64,000 nucleotides of DNA, from NCBI RefSeq assembly GCF_029338575.1, contig NZ_CP119992.1:1054001-1118000 (forward strand), written 5' to 3'. The position numbers were made by a program, and so were the translations under genes. Position 1 is the first letter of the stretch. Each line of letters opens with the position of its first letter. This DNA comes from Halomarina halobia. Its GTDB lineage: Archaea; Halobacteriota; Halobacteria; Halobacteriales; Haloarculaceae. Positions 33,026 to 41,899 of this stretch are shown one piece after another. The notes beneath the pieces are model-generated. The model did no database searches. It had not been told where the DNA came from and was given only the letters and a program-made list of their open reading frames with translations.

Positions 33026-34243
33026 CTCCTCGCCCTCGACGAGGTGTTCCTCGACGACGTCGAGGTCGAGCGTCAGGCCGAGGCCCGGCCGCTCGGGGAT
33101 CTCGACGTACCCGTCCTCGATGACCGTCTCCTCGACGAGGTCGTCCCACCAGCCGAGTTCGTAGGAGTGGTACTCCACCGCGAGCGCGTTGGAGATGGCC
33201 GCGCCGACCTGCGCGCTCGCCATCGTGGCGATCGGTGAGGAGACGTTGTGCATGGCGACCGGAACGTAGTAGGTGTCCGCCATGTCGGCGATCTTCCGCG
33301 TCTCGCGCATGCCGCCGACCTTCGGCAGGTCCGGCGCGATGATGTCGACGGCCTGCTCCTCGAGCAGGCGGCGGTGGCCGTGCTTGCGGTAGACGTTCTC
33401 GCCGGCGGTGATCGGGGTCGTCGTCCCGTGGGTGACCTGTCGCTGCACGTCGTGGTTCTCCGGCGGCACAGGGTCCTCGAGCCACCACACGTCGAAGTCC
33501 TCGATGGCGCGGGCCAGCCGCTCCGCGCTGTTGGCGCTGAACGTCCAGTGGCAGTCGAACGCCACGTCGGCGCGGTCCCGCACGCGCTCCGTGACGTGCT
33601 CGACGATCTCGGCCTTGTGGCGGATCTCGCCGGGGCGGAGGTGGCGGTTCGCGCGGTCCTTCTCGAAGCCGCTCGGCACGTCGAGGTCGAACTTCAGCGC
33701 GTCGTAGCCGAGGTCCTCGACGACGCGCTCGGCCTCGTCGGCGCAGGCCTCGGGGTCGGCCTCCTCCTCGGTGTGACAGTCGCAGTAGACGCGCACGGAG
33801 TCGCGGTACTTCCCGCCGAGCAACTGGTAGGCGGGCACGTCGAGGAGCTTCCCGGCGAGGTCGTGCAGCGCGATCTCGATGCCCGAGATGGCGGTCACGG
33901 TGACGCCCTGAATCGACCCCTCGCCGGACATCTTCTGGACGAGGTGCTCGTAGAGCCGGTCGATGTCGAGGGGGTTCTCGCCGACGACGAACGGCGTCAT
34001 CCGCTCGATGAGCTCGGGGACGCCCGCGCCCCAGTAGGCCTCGCCGGTGCCGACGACGCCCGCGTCGGTGTAGACGCGCACGAGCGTCCACGGGAAGTTC
34101 CCGTCGACCATCGCCGTCTGAATGTCCGTGATCTCGACGTCGCGCGCACCGCGGTCGTTCGAGAGCCCCATCGACTCCCGCGAGAGGTCGCGCATCGTGT
34201 ACTCCGCGTTCGGGTCGTGAAGCGAGGTGTAGTCCCTGGCCAT
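33014..34243 (-). CDS. gnaD: Gluconate/galactonate-type dehydratase (enolase superfamily)
   Basis: A 409-residue mandelate racemase/muconate lactonizing-type enzyme. The metal ligands are seen in 'VAFDCHWTFS', 'WWLEDPVPPEN' and 'TPITAGENVY'; 'YDALKFDLD' holds a base Lys position, and 'MHNVSSPIATMASAQVG' a His-containing closing region. These features fit sugar-acid dehydratases (gluconate, galactonate, xylonate). Beside kdgK, kdgA-like and gdh genes, gluconate dehydratase forming KDG is the most probable role. Xylonate dehydration cannot be excluded. A candidate TrmB site lies immediately before the start. The symbol is by context. Confidence 0.82.
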   Translation of the reverse strand: MARDYTSLHDPNAEYTMRDLSRESMGLSNDRGARDVEITDIQTAMVDGNFPWTLVRVYTDAGVVGTGEAYWGAGVPELIERMTPFVVGENPLDIDRLYEHLVQKMSGEGSIQGVTVTAISGIEIALHDLAGKLLDVPAYQLLGGKYRDSVRVYCDCHTEEEADPEACADEAERVVEDLGYDALKFDLDVPSGFEKDRANRHLRPGEIRHKAEIVEHVTERVRDRADVAFDCHWTFSANSAERLARAIEDFDVWWLEDPVPPENHDVQRQVTHGTTTPITAGENVYRKHGHRRLLEEQAVDIIAPDLPKVGGMRETRKIADMADTYYVPVAMHNVSSPIATMASAQVGAAISNALAVEYHSYELGWWDDLVEETVIEDGYVEIPERPGLGLTLDLDVVEEHLVEGEELFD

Positions 34244-34253
34244 GGCTGGATTT

Positions 34254-34269
34254 CACTCGCCCGTCAGTA
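34254..34269 (-). promoter_or_regulatory. Candidate TrmB operator, dehydratase promoter
   Basis: On the minus strand 'TACT-GACGGGC-GAGTG' matches TACT-N7-GAGTA with one mismatch. It overlaps the AT-rich box 'AAACTTTTA' and ends about 10 bases from the start codon. Confidence 0.55.
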
Positions 34270-34287
34270 AAAGTTTGAGGCTCTCGC

Positions 34288-35673
34288 TCAGGCGAGCGGG
34301 ACGACGCGCGACATGACGAGGACGACCGCGAGCCCCGTCACCGAGATGATCGTCGTCAGGACGGTCCACGTCTTGAGCGTCTCCAGTTGCGTGAGGCCGC
34401 CGATCTCCTTCACCAGCCAGAACCCGCTGTCGTTGTACCACGAGGCGATGTTCCCGCCCGCCCCGATCGCCATGACGAGGTACGCCGGGTGGACCGCGAG
34501 GCTCCCGACGAGCGGCGCGACGATCCCGGCGGTCGTGAGCATGGCGACGGTCGCGGAGCCCTGCGCGACGCGCACCATCGCGGCGATGAGCCACGCGGTG
34601 ACGAGCAGGCCGAGGCCGACGTCGGCGAGCGCGTTCGCGATGAAATCGCCGATGCCCGCGGCCGCGAGCATCGCGCCGAACGCGCCGCCCGCGGCGGTGA
34701 TGGCCGCGATGTGACCGCCGCTCTTCAGCGCCTCGGTCAGCTGATCGGTCCAGCCCTCGTCGTCGAAGGTACCCCACCGACGGTACGTCACCGCAGCCGC
34801 GAGCGCCGCGGCCGTGAGCGCGAAGTTGGGATCGCCGAGAAACCCCGTGATTGCGACGAGGTCGATCGGCCCGAGGACGTACGAATCGCCGAGGAACGTC
34901 GTCGCGACCGTGTTCGACGCGACGAGGACCACCGCGAGGACCACGGGGAGTGCCGCCTCGAAGGCCCCCGGGAGCTGGTCGCGAGCGCGACCGGTGATCT
35001 CCTCGATGTCGTCCCGGGACGTGTCCATCGCCTCGCGCAGCGGGATGGTGATCCGGCGGTTGATCCACCGACCGTAGACGAGGCCGGCGACGAGCGCCGA
35101 GGGGACGGCGACGGTCAGGCCGATCAGGATGACCATCCCCAGGCTCCCCGGGGCGACTTCGGCGGCGACGGCCAGCGGACCGGGCGTCGGCGGGACGAAC
35201 ACGTGCGTGGTCGCCGCGCCCGCCCCCACGACGACGAGATAGAGGGCGTAGTTGTCGCCGACCCGCGCCCGCATGGACCGCGCGAGGGGGGCCATCAGGT
35301 AGAAGACGTTGTCGAAGAAGACGGGGATCGCGAGGAACGAACTGCTCCCCCAGAGCGCGAGGTCGGCGTTGTCCCGGCCCGTCACCGAGGTGGCGCCGCG
35401 GACGATCCGTTCGGCCGCACCGCTGTCCAGCATCGACTTTCCGATGACGGCCGCCATCAGGATCGGGATCCCGATTCCGGCCATGTTCTCCCCGAAGGCC
35501 TCCGCGAGCTTCGCGGGGATCTCCGCCAGGGCGACGGCGGGCGTCACGAACCCGACGATCAACGTCGCGATGACGAGCCCGAGAAACGCCGGGAGGTCCA
35601 GGTACACGAGCAGGAGGACGACGGCGGCGATGCCGACGAGAAACGCGACCAGCGGGCTGTATGGGTACGCCAT
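34288..35673 (-). CDS. gntP: GntP-family gluconate:H+ symporter
   Basis: The 461-residue protein has 12 or so membrane helices and follows the GntP pattern: 'GIGIPILMAAVIGKSMLDSG', 'AIPVFFDNVFYLMAPLA', 'VFVPPTPGPLAVAA', 'AMVRVAQGSATVAMLTTAG' and 'YNDSGFWLVKEIGGL'. Family members import gluconate or related sugar acids. Its position between the dehydratase and the aldolase genes fits gluconate uptake into the Entner-Doudoroff pathway. An in-frame GTG or ATG up to three codons earlier is possible; I use the ATG before 'AYPYSPLV'. A candidate TrmB site overlaps its promoter. Confidence 0.9.
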   Translation of the reverse strand: MAYPYSPLVAFLVGIAAVVLLLVYLDLPAFLGLVIATLIVGFVTPAVALAEIPAKLAEAFGENMAGIGIPILMAAVIGKSMLDSGAAERIVRGATSVTGRDNADLALWGSSSFLAIPVFFDNVFYLMAPLARSMRARVGDNYALYLVVVGAGAATTHVFVPPTPGPLAVAAEVAPGSLGMVILIGLTVAVPSALVAGLVYGRWINRRITIPLREAMDTSRDDIEEITGRARDQLPGAFEAALPVVLAVVLVASNTVATTFLGDSYVLGPIDLVAITGFLGDPNFALTAAALAAAVTYRRWGTFDDEGWTDQLTEALKSGGHIAAITAAGGAFGAMLAAAGIGDFIANALADVGLGLLVTAWLIAAMVRVAQGSATVAMLTTAGIVAPLVGSLAVHPAYLVMAIGAGGNIASWYNDSGFWLVKEIGGLTQLETLKTWTVLTTIISVTGLAVVLVMSRVVPLA

Positions 35674-35686
35674 TCCACCCAACGTT

Positions 35687-35702
35687 TACTCAGGTTACTG
35701 TT
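35687..35702 (-). promoter_or_regulatory. Candidate TrmB operator, gntP promoter
   Basis: On the minus strand 'AACA-GTAACCT-GAGTA' keeps the full GAGTA half but only two of four bases of TACT. It lies between the AT-rich box 'AATTATATTAA' and the start codon, as at the dehydratase gene. Confidence 0.45.
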
Positions 35703-35776
35703 AATATAATTTATTGCGATTATTAATAAATGTTTATTAGTTTGATACGATGGATGCGCGACGCTCCGCGCTCGCC

Positions 35777-36691
35777 CTACAGCAGGTCGAGTTCGCGAAG
35801 GTCCCGCTCGAGCGCCGCGCGGTCGGTCTCGTTCATCGAGCGGAGCGGGCTGCGGAGCGGACCGGCGTCGAACCCGCGCAGGTCGAGGGCGGCCTTCACG
35901 CCAGCCATGTACGGCCCGCGCTTGATCGCGTCGCGGACCCGGTAGACGGTGTACTGGAGGTCGCGCGCGGTCTCGCGGTCGCCGTCGACGTAGGCGGCGT
36001 AGAGGTCGCAGACGAGTTCGGGGAAGGCGTTTGCGACGGCGCTGACCGCCCCGGCGCACCCGAGGTCGAGCCCGGGGAGGAGCAGCGAGTCGGACCCCGC
36101 GAGGTAGGTGAGGTCGGGCGTGTCGGCGATGACCTGTCCGAGCCACGGGACGTCCTTGCTCGAGTCCTTCAGCCCCGCGACGCCGGGGACGGCGGCGATG
36201 TCCGCGACCGCCGAGCGCGAGAGCGTGTTGCCCGTCTTGCTCGGGATGTGGTAGACGTAGATGGGTTCCTCGACGGCCTCGGCGACCCGGCGGTAGTGCT
36301 GGACCGCGCCCGCGTCGTCGATCGGGTAGTAGTAGGGCGTGACGACGACGAGGCCGTCCGCGCCCGCGTCCGCGGCGCGCTCGGCGTGGCGCACCGTCTC
36401 GTACGTGCTCGGCGCGCCGACCCCGGCGATGACCGGCACGTCACCGCCGACCTCGTCCACGACGGCGGCGATCACCGCCTCGCGCTCGTCGGGGGTCAGT
36501 AGCGCGAACTCCCCGTTCGTCCCGAGCGGGAAGACGGCGTGCGCGCCCCCGTCGACGACGAAGCGGGCGTGGGCGGCCGAGGTCTCTGCGTCGAGCGATT
36601 CGTCCTCCGCGAAGGCGGTCACCGTCGGCGGGACGACGCCGTGGAGGGAGAGCGGATCCACGGTGTCGTCCGCGTGAGTTCGATCTGCCAT
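35777..36691 (-). CDS. kdgA: KDG/KDPG aldolase of the DHDPS family
   Basis: The 304-residue protein belongs to the dihydrodipicolinate synthase/N-acetylneuraminate lyase family. 'PLGTNGEFALLTPDER' near residue 45 is the phosphate/carboxylate loop, 'PIYVYHIPSKTGN' carries the catalytic Tyr, and 'VAGLKDSSKD' holds the Schiff-base Lys. The neighbours (kdgK, dehydratase, gdh) point to KDG or KDPG cleavage to pyruvate and glyceraldehyde or its phosphate rather than lysine synthesis. An ATG seven codons upstream is an alternative start. The gene is divergent from gdh. Confidence 0.82.
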   Translation of the reverse strand: MADRTHADDTVDPLSLHGVVPPTVTAFAEDESLDAETSAAHARFVVDGGAHAVFPLGTNGEFALLTPDEREAVIAAVVDEVGGDVPVIAGVGAPSTYETVRHAERAADAGADGLVVVTPYYYPIDDAGAVQHYRRVAEAVEEPIYVYHIPSKTGNTLSRSAVADIAAVPGVAGLKDSSKDVPWLGQVIADTPDLTYLAGSDSLLLPGLDLGCAGAVSAVANAFPELVCDLYAAYVDGDRETARDLQYTVYRVRDAIKRGPYMAGVKAALDLRGFDAGPLRSPLRSMNETDRAALERDLRELDLL

Positions 36692-36783
36692 CGGTCGATC
36701 ATCGCACGCCATCGACGTAACAGGTCGGGTCCGAATCGGTGTCGGACGGGGCGAACGCCCTCGGCGCGTAGAGAAAAAGTTTT

Positions 36784-36799
36784 AACTCAGATCAGAATA
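36784..36799 (-). promoter_or_regulatory. Candidate TrmB operator, kdgA-gdh intergenic region
   Basis: On the minus strand 'TATT-CTGATCT-GAGTT' matches TACT-N7-GAGTA at seven of nine fixed positions. It lies in the AT-rich stretch upstream of gdh, 25 bases before its start and near the likely kdgA promoter. It is the weakest of the five sites. Confidence 0.35.
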
Positions 36800-36824
36800 A
36801 GTATTTATCAATGAGGGACGCCGA

Positions 36825-37886
36825 ATGCGGTCCGTAGTCAGCACCCGAGGGGGGACGGGCCCCGAACTGCGCGAGCGACCGCGGCCGGTGCCCGCTGGCG
36901 GCGAGGTGCTCGTTCGCACGCTGCGCGTCGGCGTCGACGGTACCGACCGCGAGGTCGTCGCGGGCGAGCACGGCGGCCCCCCGGCCGGCGAGGACCACCT
37001 CGTCCTCGGTCACGAGGCGGTCGGCGTCGTCGCGGACGCGAACGGGACCGACCTCGCCGAGGGGACCGTCGTCGCGCCGACGGTTCGCCGGCCGCCGAGC
37101 GGAACTAACGAGTACTTCGAGCGCGGAGAGCCGGACATGGCCCCGGAGGGTGCGTACGTCGAGCGGGGCATCGTCGGCGCGCACGGCTTCATGAGCGAGT
37201 ACTTCGTCAGCGCGCCGGAGTTCCTCGTCCGGCTTCCGCGCGACCTCGCCGAGTGGGGCTTTCTCGTCGAGCCGATCAGTATCACCGAGAAGGCGCTCGA
37301 ACACGCCTACGCGAGCCGGTCGGCGTTCGCCTGGGAGCCGGAGAGCGCGCTCGTGCTCGGCAACGGCTCGCTCGGCCTGCTCACCCTCGCGATGCTCGGC
37401 GAGCGCGTCGAGCGGACGTACTGCCTCGGCCGTCGGGACCGCCCCGATCCGACCATCGACCTCGTCGAGGATCTGGGCGCGACGTACGTCGACTCGCGGG
37501 AGACGCCGGTACCGGAGATCCCCGACGTCCACGAGCCGATGGACCTCGTCTACGAGGCGACGGGCTACGCGAGACACGCCACGGAGACCGTCGCGGCGCT
37601 CGCGCCCAACGGCGTCGGGGCGCTCCTCGGGGTTCCCGGCGACTGGACGTTCGAAGTCGACGGCGGCGCGCTCCACCGCGAACTCGTCCTCCACAACAGG
37701 GCGCTGGTCGGGAGCGTCAACTCCAACCGCGACCACTTCGAGGCCGCCGTCGAGACCCTCGCAGGGCTCCCCGAGTGGGTCCTGGAGTCGCTCGTCACCG
37801 ACGTCGTCGGGGTCGAGGACTACGACCGGGCCTTCCGGGACGACGACACCGTGATAAAGGCGGCACTCGAGTTCGACACACTATGA
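36825..37886 (+). CDS. gdh: Glucose 1-dehydrogenase, haloarchaeal type
   Basis: The 353-residue medium-chain dehydrogenase resembles the characterised Haloferax glucose dehydrogenase. Catalytic zinc ligand positions are visible in 'RVGVDGTDREVV' (Asp), 'LGHEAVGVV' (His-Glu) and 'FLVEPISITEKALEHA' (Glu). The Rossmann motif is 'VLGNGSLGLLTLAML', followed by 'CLGRRDRPD', where basic residues favour NADP. The structural zinc Cys cluster is absent, as known in halophilic members. It makes gluconolactone from glucose, the first step of the pathway encoded around it. It overlaps gfcR by four bases. Confidence 0.9.
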   Translation: MRSVVSTRGGTGPELRERPRPVPAGGEVLVRTLRVGVDGTDREVVAGEHGGPPAGEDHLVLGHEAVGVVADANGTDLAEGTVVAPTVRRPPSGTNEYFERGEPDMAPEGAYVERGIVGAHGFMSEYFVSAPEFLVRLPRDLAEWGFLVEPISITEKALEHAYASRSAFAWEPESALVLGNGSLGLLTLAMLGERVERTYCLGRRDRPDPTIDLVEDLGATYVDSRETPVPEIPDVHEPMDLVYEATGYARHATETVAALAPNGVGALLGVPGDWTFEVDGGALHRELVLHNRALVGSVNSNRDHFEAAVETLAGLPEWVLESLVTDVVGVEDYDRAFRDDDTVIKAALEFDTL

Positions 37887-38509
37887 AGAACGTAGACGAC
37901 CTCATCCAGAACGCAGCAACGCTCGCCGAACGAGGGCTCTCGAAGGGCGAAATAGCGGACGAACTGAACGTCTCGCGCGAGACCGCCCGCTGGCTGGTCG
38001 AGCGCGGCGACGCGGCCACCGCCGGCACCAGCGCCGGCGCGTCCCGCCGGGAACCGGACGACATCCACGTCGACTGGAGCGCCGTCGGCGCGGACTCCGG
38101 CCGCCTCGGCCACGTCGGTTCGGCGCTCGCCGACCTGCTGGTCGACGCGAACGGCCCCGCCGAGGTCACGGTGGGCATCGAGAAGGCGGGCGTCCCGCTG
38201 GCGACGGCCGTCGCCAGCGACCTCGAGACCGACCTCGCGACGTACACGCCGCGCAAGCACCAGTGGGAGGAGGGCGACATCGAGGACCTCGGCGGGAGCT
38301 TCTCCCGGAACTTCGCGGACGTCGAGGGGCGCGACTGTTACGTCATCGACGACACCGTCACCAGCGGGACGACCCTGACCGAGACGATCGAGGCCGTCCG
38401 CGAACGCGGCGGCAACCCCGTCGCCTGCGCCATCCTCGCCGACAAGCGCGGCGTCGACGAGGTCGAGGGCGTGCCGGTCTACTCCCTGCTGCAGGTCATC
38501 CGCGTCTAA
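37883..38509 (+). CDS. gfcR: GfcR, PRTase-like transcriptional regulator of sugar catabolism
   Basis: The 208-residue protein joins an N-terminal helix-turn-helix ('LSKGEIADELNVSRETARWL', residues ~19-38) to a phosphoribosyltransferase domain with the PRPP loop 'CYVIDDTVTSGTTLTETI'. This is the architecture of haloarchaeal GfcR, shown in Haloferax volcanii to activate genes of the semi-phosphorylative Entner-Doudoroff pathway and sugar metabolism. It is often mis-named orotate phosphoribosyltransferase. Co-translation with gdh (ATGA overlap) supports the regulator role in this cluster. Confidence 0.9.
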   Translation: MKNVDDLIQNAATLAERGLSKGEIADELNVSRETARWLVERGDAATAGTSAGASRREPDDIHVDWSAVGADSGRLGHVGSALADLLVDANGPAEVTVGIEKAGVPLATAVASDLETDLATYTPRKHQWEEGDIEDLGGSFSRNFADVEGRDCYVIDDTVTSGTTLTETIEAVRERGGNPVACAILADKRGVDEVEGVPVYSLLQVIRV

Positions 38510-38552
38510 TCGCGTCTTTCATTCTTCTCCTTATTATAGGTAGATAAAGATT

Positions 38553-38568
38553 TACTCGCTCCCCAGTT
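38553..38568 (-). promoter_or_regulatory. Candidate TrmB operator, sugar ABC importer promoter
   Basis: On the minus strand 'AACT-GGGGAGC-GAGTA' matches TACT-N7-GAGTA with one mismatch. It lies directly after the AT-rich 'AGATAAAGA' and overlaps a small dyad CCAGT-TAAC-ACTGG (38563-38576). Confidence 0.55.
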
Positions 38569-38633
38569 AACACTGGAAAGCGTTAAGTTCGTGCTCCCGT
38601 ATTTTCCGCGTAACCTTCACAGGGGGTAATATA

Positions 38634-39941
38634 ATGGCAAGGGATGACGTAGCAGGTCGACTCTCGCGGCGCACCGTACTGAAGGGAACGGCGGCGGCAG
38701 GCGTCGCCGGCCTCGCCGGTTGTCTCGGCGGGGGCGGTGGGAGCGGCGGTGGAAACGGCTCCGGCGGCGGCTCCGGCGGGTCCTTCGACGTCCTCCACGG
38801 GTGGACGGGCGGCGACGGCAAGGACGCCGCGGAGGCGCTCCTCGGCGGCTTCAGGGAGGCCCACCCCGACGTCGAGATCACGTTCGAACCGATCGGCGGC
38901 GGCGGCAACGAGAACCTGAACACCGTGGTCGCGAAGCGACTCGGCAACCAGAACCCGCCGGGCGCCTTCGCCGGGTGGCCGGGCAAGAACCTCATCCAGT
39001 ACGAGGGCGTGCTCGGCGACCTCTCGGACGTCTGGGAGGGGAGTCTCGCGGACGCGCACGTCGAGGAGGCGGTCAGCGCCTGCACGTTCAACGACAAGAA
39101 GGCGGCCATGCCTATCGGCTCCCACCGGCTCAACAACCTCTTCTACAACGTCGAGGTCGTCGAGGAGGCCGGCGTGGACCCGGCGTCGCTGAAGTCCCCC
39201 CGGGACCTCATCGAGGCGATGGACGCCGTCGCGCAGAACACCGACGCGGTCCCGATGGCCCACGGCATGAAGGCCGCGTGGACCACGCTCCAGCTGTGGG
39301 CCGTCGTGATGCTCGGGAAGGAGGGCTACCAGCCGTACATGGACTACATCAGGGGGGAGGGCGACGAGGCCGCCGTCAGGTCGGCGTTCGAGACGACGAA
39401 GGAGATCCTCGCGAACTACATCAACGAGGACGCCTCGTCGATCGGCTTCACCACCGCCAACCAGATGATCATGGAGGGCAAGGCCGCGTTCATCCACCAG
39501 GGCAACTGGGTTGCCGGCGCGTACCGGGGCAACGACCTGACGTACGGCGAGGACTGGGGCTGGGTGCCGTTCCCCGGCACGGAGGACATGTACACCCTCC
39601 ACATCGACTCGTTCATCTACCCGGGTAACAATCCCTCGCCCGAGGGCGTCAAGACGTTCATGGAGTACGTCGGCGGGGCGGAGGCGCAGGTGGCGTTCAA
39701 CAGCCGAAAGGGGTCGATTCCGACCCGGACCGACGTGGACACCGAGCAGTTCGATCCGTACCTCACGGAGACCATCGAGGACTTCGGGAGCGTCTCCAAC
39801 AAGCCGCCCACCCTCGCACACGGGCTGGCCGTCGCGCCCGAGACGCTCACGAACCTGAAGGACGTCATCTCGAGCGAGTTCACCGGCCCGTACAACGTCG
39901 ACGCGGCGACGCAGGGCATGCTCGAGAAGGTCGCCGAGTAA
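38634..39941 (+). CDS. Sugar ABC transporter substrate-binding lipoprotein
   Basis: The 435-residue protein starts with a twin-arginine signal 'SRRTVLKGTAAAGVAGLAGC' ending in a lipobox, then a Gly/Ser linker, so it is exported by Tat and lipid-anchored. The mature domain follows the family 1 sugar-binding pattern: 'DVLHGWTGGDGKDAAEAL', 'FREAHPDVEITFEPI', 'GGNENLNTVVAKRL', 'MIMEGKAAFIHQGNWVAG' and 'MEYVGGAEAQVAFN'. It resembles haloarchaeal glucose-type binding proteins. Two permeases and an ATPase follow. With gdh upstream, glucose is the likely ligand. Confidence 0.9.
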   Translation: MARDDVAGRLSRRTVLKGTAAAGVAGLAGCLGGGGGSGGGNGSGGGSGGSFDVLHGWTGGDGKDAAEALLGGFREAHPDVEITFEPIGGGGNENLNTVVAKRLGNQNPPGAFAGWPGKNLIQYEGVLGDLSDVWEGSLADAHVEEAVSACTFNDKKAAMPIGSHRLNNLFYNVEVVEEAGVDPASLKSPRDLIEAMDAVAQNTDAVPMAHGMKAAWTTLQLWAVVMLGKEGYQPYMDYIRGEGDEAAVRSAFETTKEILANYINEDASSIGFTTANQMIMEGKAAFIHQGNWVAGAYRGNDLTYGEDWGWVPFPGTEDMYTLHIDSFIYPGNNPSPEGVKTFMEYVGGAEAQVAFNSRKGSIPTRTDVDTEQFDPYLTETIEDFGSVSNKPPTLAHGLAVAPETLTNLKDVISSEFTGPYNVDAATQGMLEKVAE

Positions 39942-39950
39942 CCACCCTCC

Positions 39951-40937
39951 ATGCGTAGCATTCGACGGATTATCGGGCGACTGACGGGGGACGGCGCGGA
40001 CGCCGCGCGGACCGACGGCGGGACGGTCACGTCCGGCGAGGACCGCGGCTTCCTCGCCCGGCGGTTCGGCGAGGACTTCGTCGAGTCGCTCCCGTTCTGG
40101 CTGCCGCCGTTTCTCCTGATGGGCTTCTTCGTCTACGGGGCCATCGGGTGGAACTTCCTCATCTCGCTGACCGACTACGAGGGGTTCGTACCCGCCGACT
40201 ACTCGAACCTCGACTTCGAGATGTACGCGCGGGCGTTCACCGATCCGGCAGTCATCGACGCGGCGAAGAACACCCTCGTCCTGATGATCGCGTTCACCGC
40301 CGTCTGTCTCGTCCTGGGGCTGCTGCTCGCGATCCTCCTCGACCGGAGCGTCCGGTTCGAGAACACGCTCCGCACGATCTACCTGCTCCCGATGAGCCTC
40401 TCGTTCGTCGTGACCGCGCAGTTCTGGCTGTGGATGTACAACTACGACAACGGGATCGTCAACCGGTTGACGACGGCGATCGGGCTGGGGCGGTACAACT
40501 GGATCGGTAACCCCGACCTGGTGCTGTGGGCCGTCGTCCTCGCGCTCGTCTGGCAGTTCAGCGGCTACACGATGGTGGTCTATCTCGCCGCGCTGCGCGC
40601 GATCCCGGACGACCACTACGAGGCCGCCCGCGTCGACGGCGCGAGCACCGTCCGGATGTACTGGCGGGTCGTCATCCCGCAGTTGAAGGGCGCGATGGTC
40701 AGCGCGTCGGTCGTGCTGATGGTGTTCGCGCTGAAGGCGTTCGACTTCCTCTACTCGCTGGTGGCGAACTACCGACCGCCGAACGGCGCGGACATCCTCG
40801 CGACGAAGATGGTCCGCGAGGCGTTCTCGAACCAGAACTGGGCCTACGGCTCGGCCATCGCCATCCTCCTGTTCGTCATGGCACTCGGCGTGATCACGCC
40901 GTACCTGCACTACGAGTACAAGCGGGGGCAGCTATGA
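39951..40937 (+). CDS. Sugar ABC transporter permease 1
   Basis: The 328-residue protein has six membrane helices after a charged ~45-residue N-terminus, typical for MalF/UgpA-type subunits. The cytoplasmic EAA loop reads 'HYEAARVDGASTVRMYWRVV', ending before 'IPQLKGAM', which contacts the ATPase. 'FWLPPFLLMGFFVYGAIGWN' marks the first helix. It lies nine bases after the binding-protein gene and overlaps the second permease gene by four bases, so the operon is tightly coupled. Confidence 0.92.
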   Translation: MRSIRRIIGRLTGDGADAARTDGGTVTSGEDRGFLARRFGEDFVESLPFWLPPFLLMGFFVYGAIGWNFLISLTDYEGFVPADYSNLDFEMYARAFTDPAVIDAAKNTLVLMIAFTAVCLVLGLLLAILLDRSVRFENTLRTIYLLPMSLSFVVTAQFWLWMYNYDNGIVNRLTTAIGLGRYNWIGNPDLVLWAVVLALVWQFSGYTMVVYLAALRAIPDDHYEAARVDGASTVRMYWRVVIPQLKGAMVSASVVLMVFALKAFDFLYSLVANYRPPNGADILATKMVREAFSNQNWAYGSAIAILLFVMALGVITPYLHYEYKRGQL

Positions 40938-41860
40938 GCGGGGACGCGTCGTCACTGACCGCGCGGCTGAAGGCCCGCTACCTGTACGGCGAGGTGACGC
41001 TCACTCGTCTCGCGCTGTATCTCGTGCTGGCGCTGTTCGTCATGTACTTCCTCGCGCCGATCGAGGCCGGGCTGATGACGGCGTTCAAGACCGGACCGGC
41101 CATCGCGGGCACCGCCCCGTACGCGCCGCCGGGGCCGAGCGGCTTCACGCTCTCGAAGTGGGAGACGGCCATCGCCGTGCTCCTCGGCGGGATCGTGAAC
41201 AGCCTGGTGTTCGCGATCCCCGCGACCATCCTCTCGGCGACGCTGGGGAGCCTCGCGGCGTACGGCCTGACGCAGATCGAGTGGCGCGGGAAGCTCCCCT
41301 TCCTCTTCCTGTTCATCGCGGGGATCTTCATCCCCTACCAGGCGGTGCTGGTGCCGCTCTCGCGGTTCTGGGCCATCTACGCGCCGCTCGAACAGTGGCT
41401 CGCGCCCGTCTGGCAGGTCCCGATGGTCTCGCCCGCCTACGCCGACCTCGTGGAGCTCGTCGTCACCCACACCGCGTACGGGATCCCGATCTGTACGCTG
41501 CTGTTCCGGTCGTACTACAAGGGGATGGCCGACGACATCATCGAGTCGGCGCGGCTCGACGGGGCGAGCTTCGCGCGCATCTACCGGCGCATCGTCCTGC
41601 CGCTGTCGACGCCGATGTTCGCCGTGACGCTCATCTACCAGTTCACGCAGATATGGAACGACCTGCTGTTCGCGCTCATCCTCGTCTCGAGTTCGAGCAG
41701 CCCGGCCGCCCCCGTCGTCCTCGTGCTCTCGGGGCTCGGCGAGGCGCTCGAGGGGCTCGACTTCGCCCTGCGGATGGCCGGCGCGTTCGTCGCCGCCATC
41801 CCGACGCTCGTCGTCTACCTGCTGTTCGGAGACGAGTTCGCGAAGGGGGTATCGACGTGA
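40934..41860 (+). CDS. Sugar ABC transporter permease 2
   Basis: The 308-residue MalG/UgpE-type permease has six helices and the EAA loop 'DIIESARLDGASFARIYRRI' before 'VLPLSTPMFAV'. 'IEAGLMTAFKTG' and 'SLVFAIPATILSATLGSLAA' are typical for the first part of this subunit class. It pairs with the upstream permease to form the channel. The start is the ATG within the ATGA overlap. Confidence 0.92.
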   Translation: MSGDASSLTARLKARYLYGEVTLTRLALYLVLALFVMYFLAPIEAGLMTAFKTGPAIAGTAPYAPPGPSGFTLSKWETAIAVLLGGIVNSLVFAIPATILSATLGSLAAYGLTQIEWRGKLPFLFLFIAGIFIPYQAVLVPLSRFWAIYAPLEQWLAPVWQVPMVSPAYADLVELVVTHTAYGIPICTLLFRSYYKGMADDIIESARLDGASFARIYRRIVLPLSTPMFAVTLIYQFTQIWNDLLFALILVSSSSSPAAPVVLVLSGLGEALEGLDFALRMAGAFVAAIPTLVVYLLFGDEFAKGVST

Positions 41861-41899
41861 GAACCACAATGACACGTACGCACACAACGAGGTACGACG

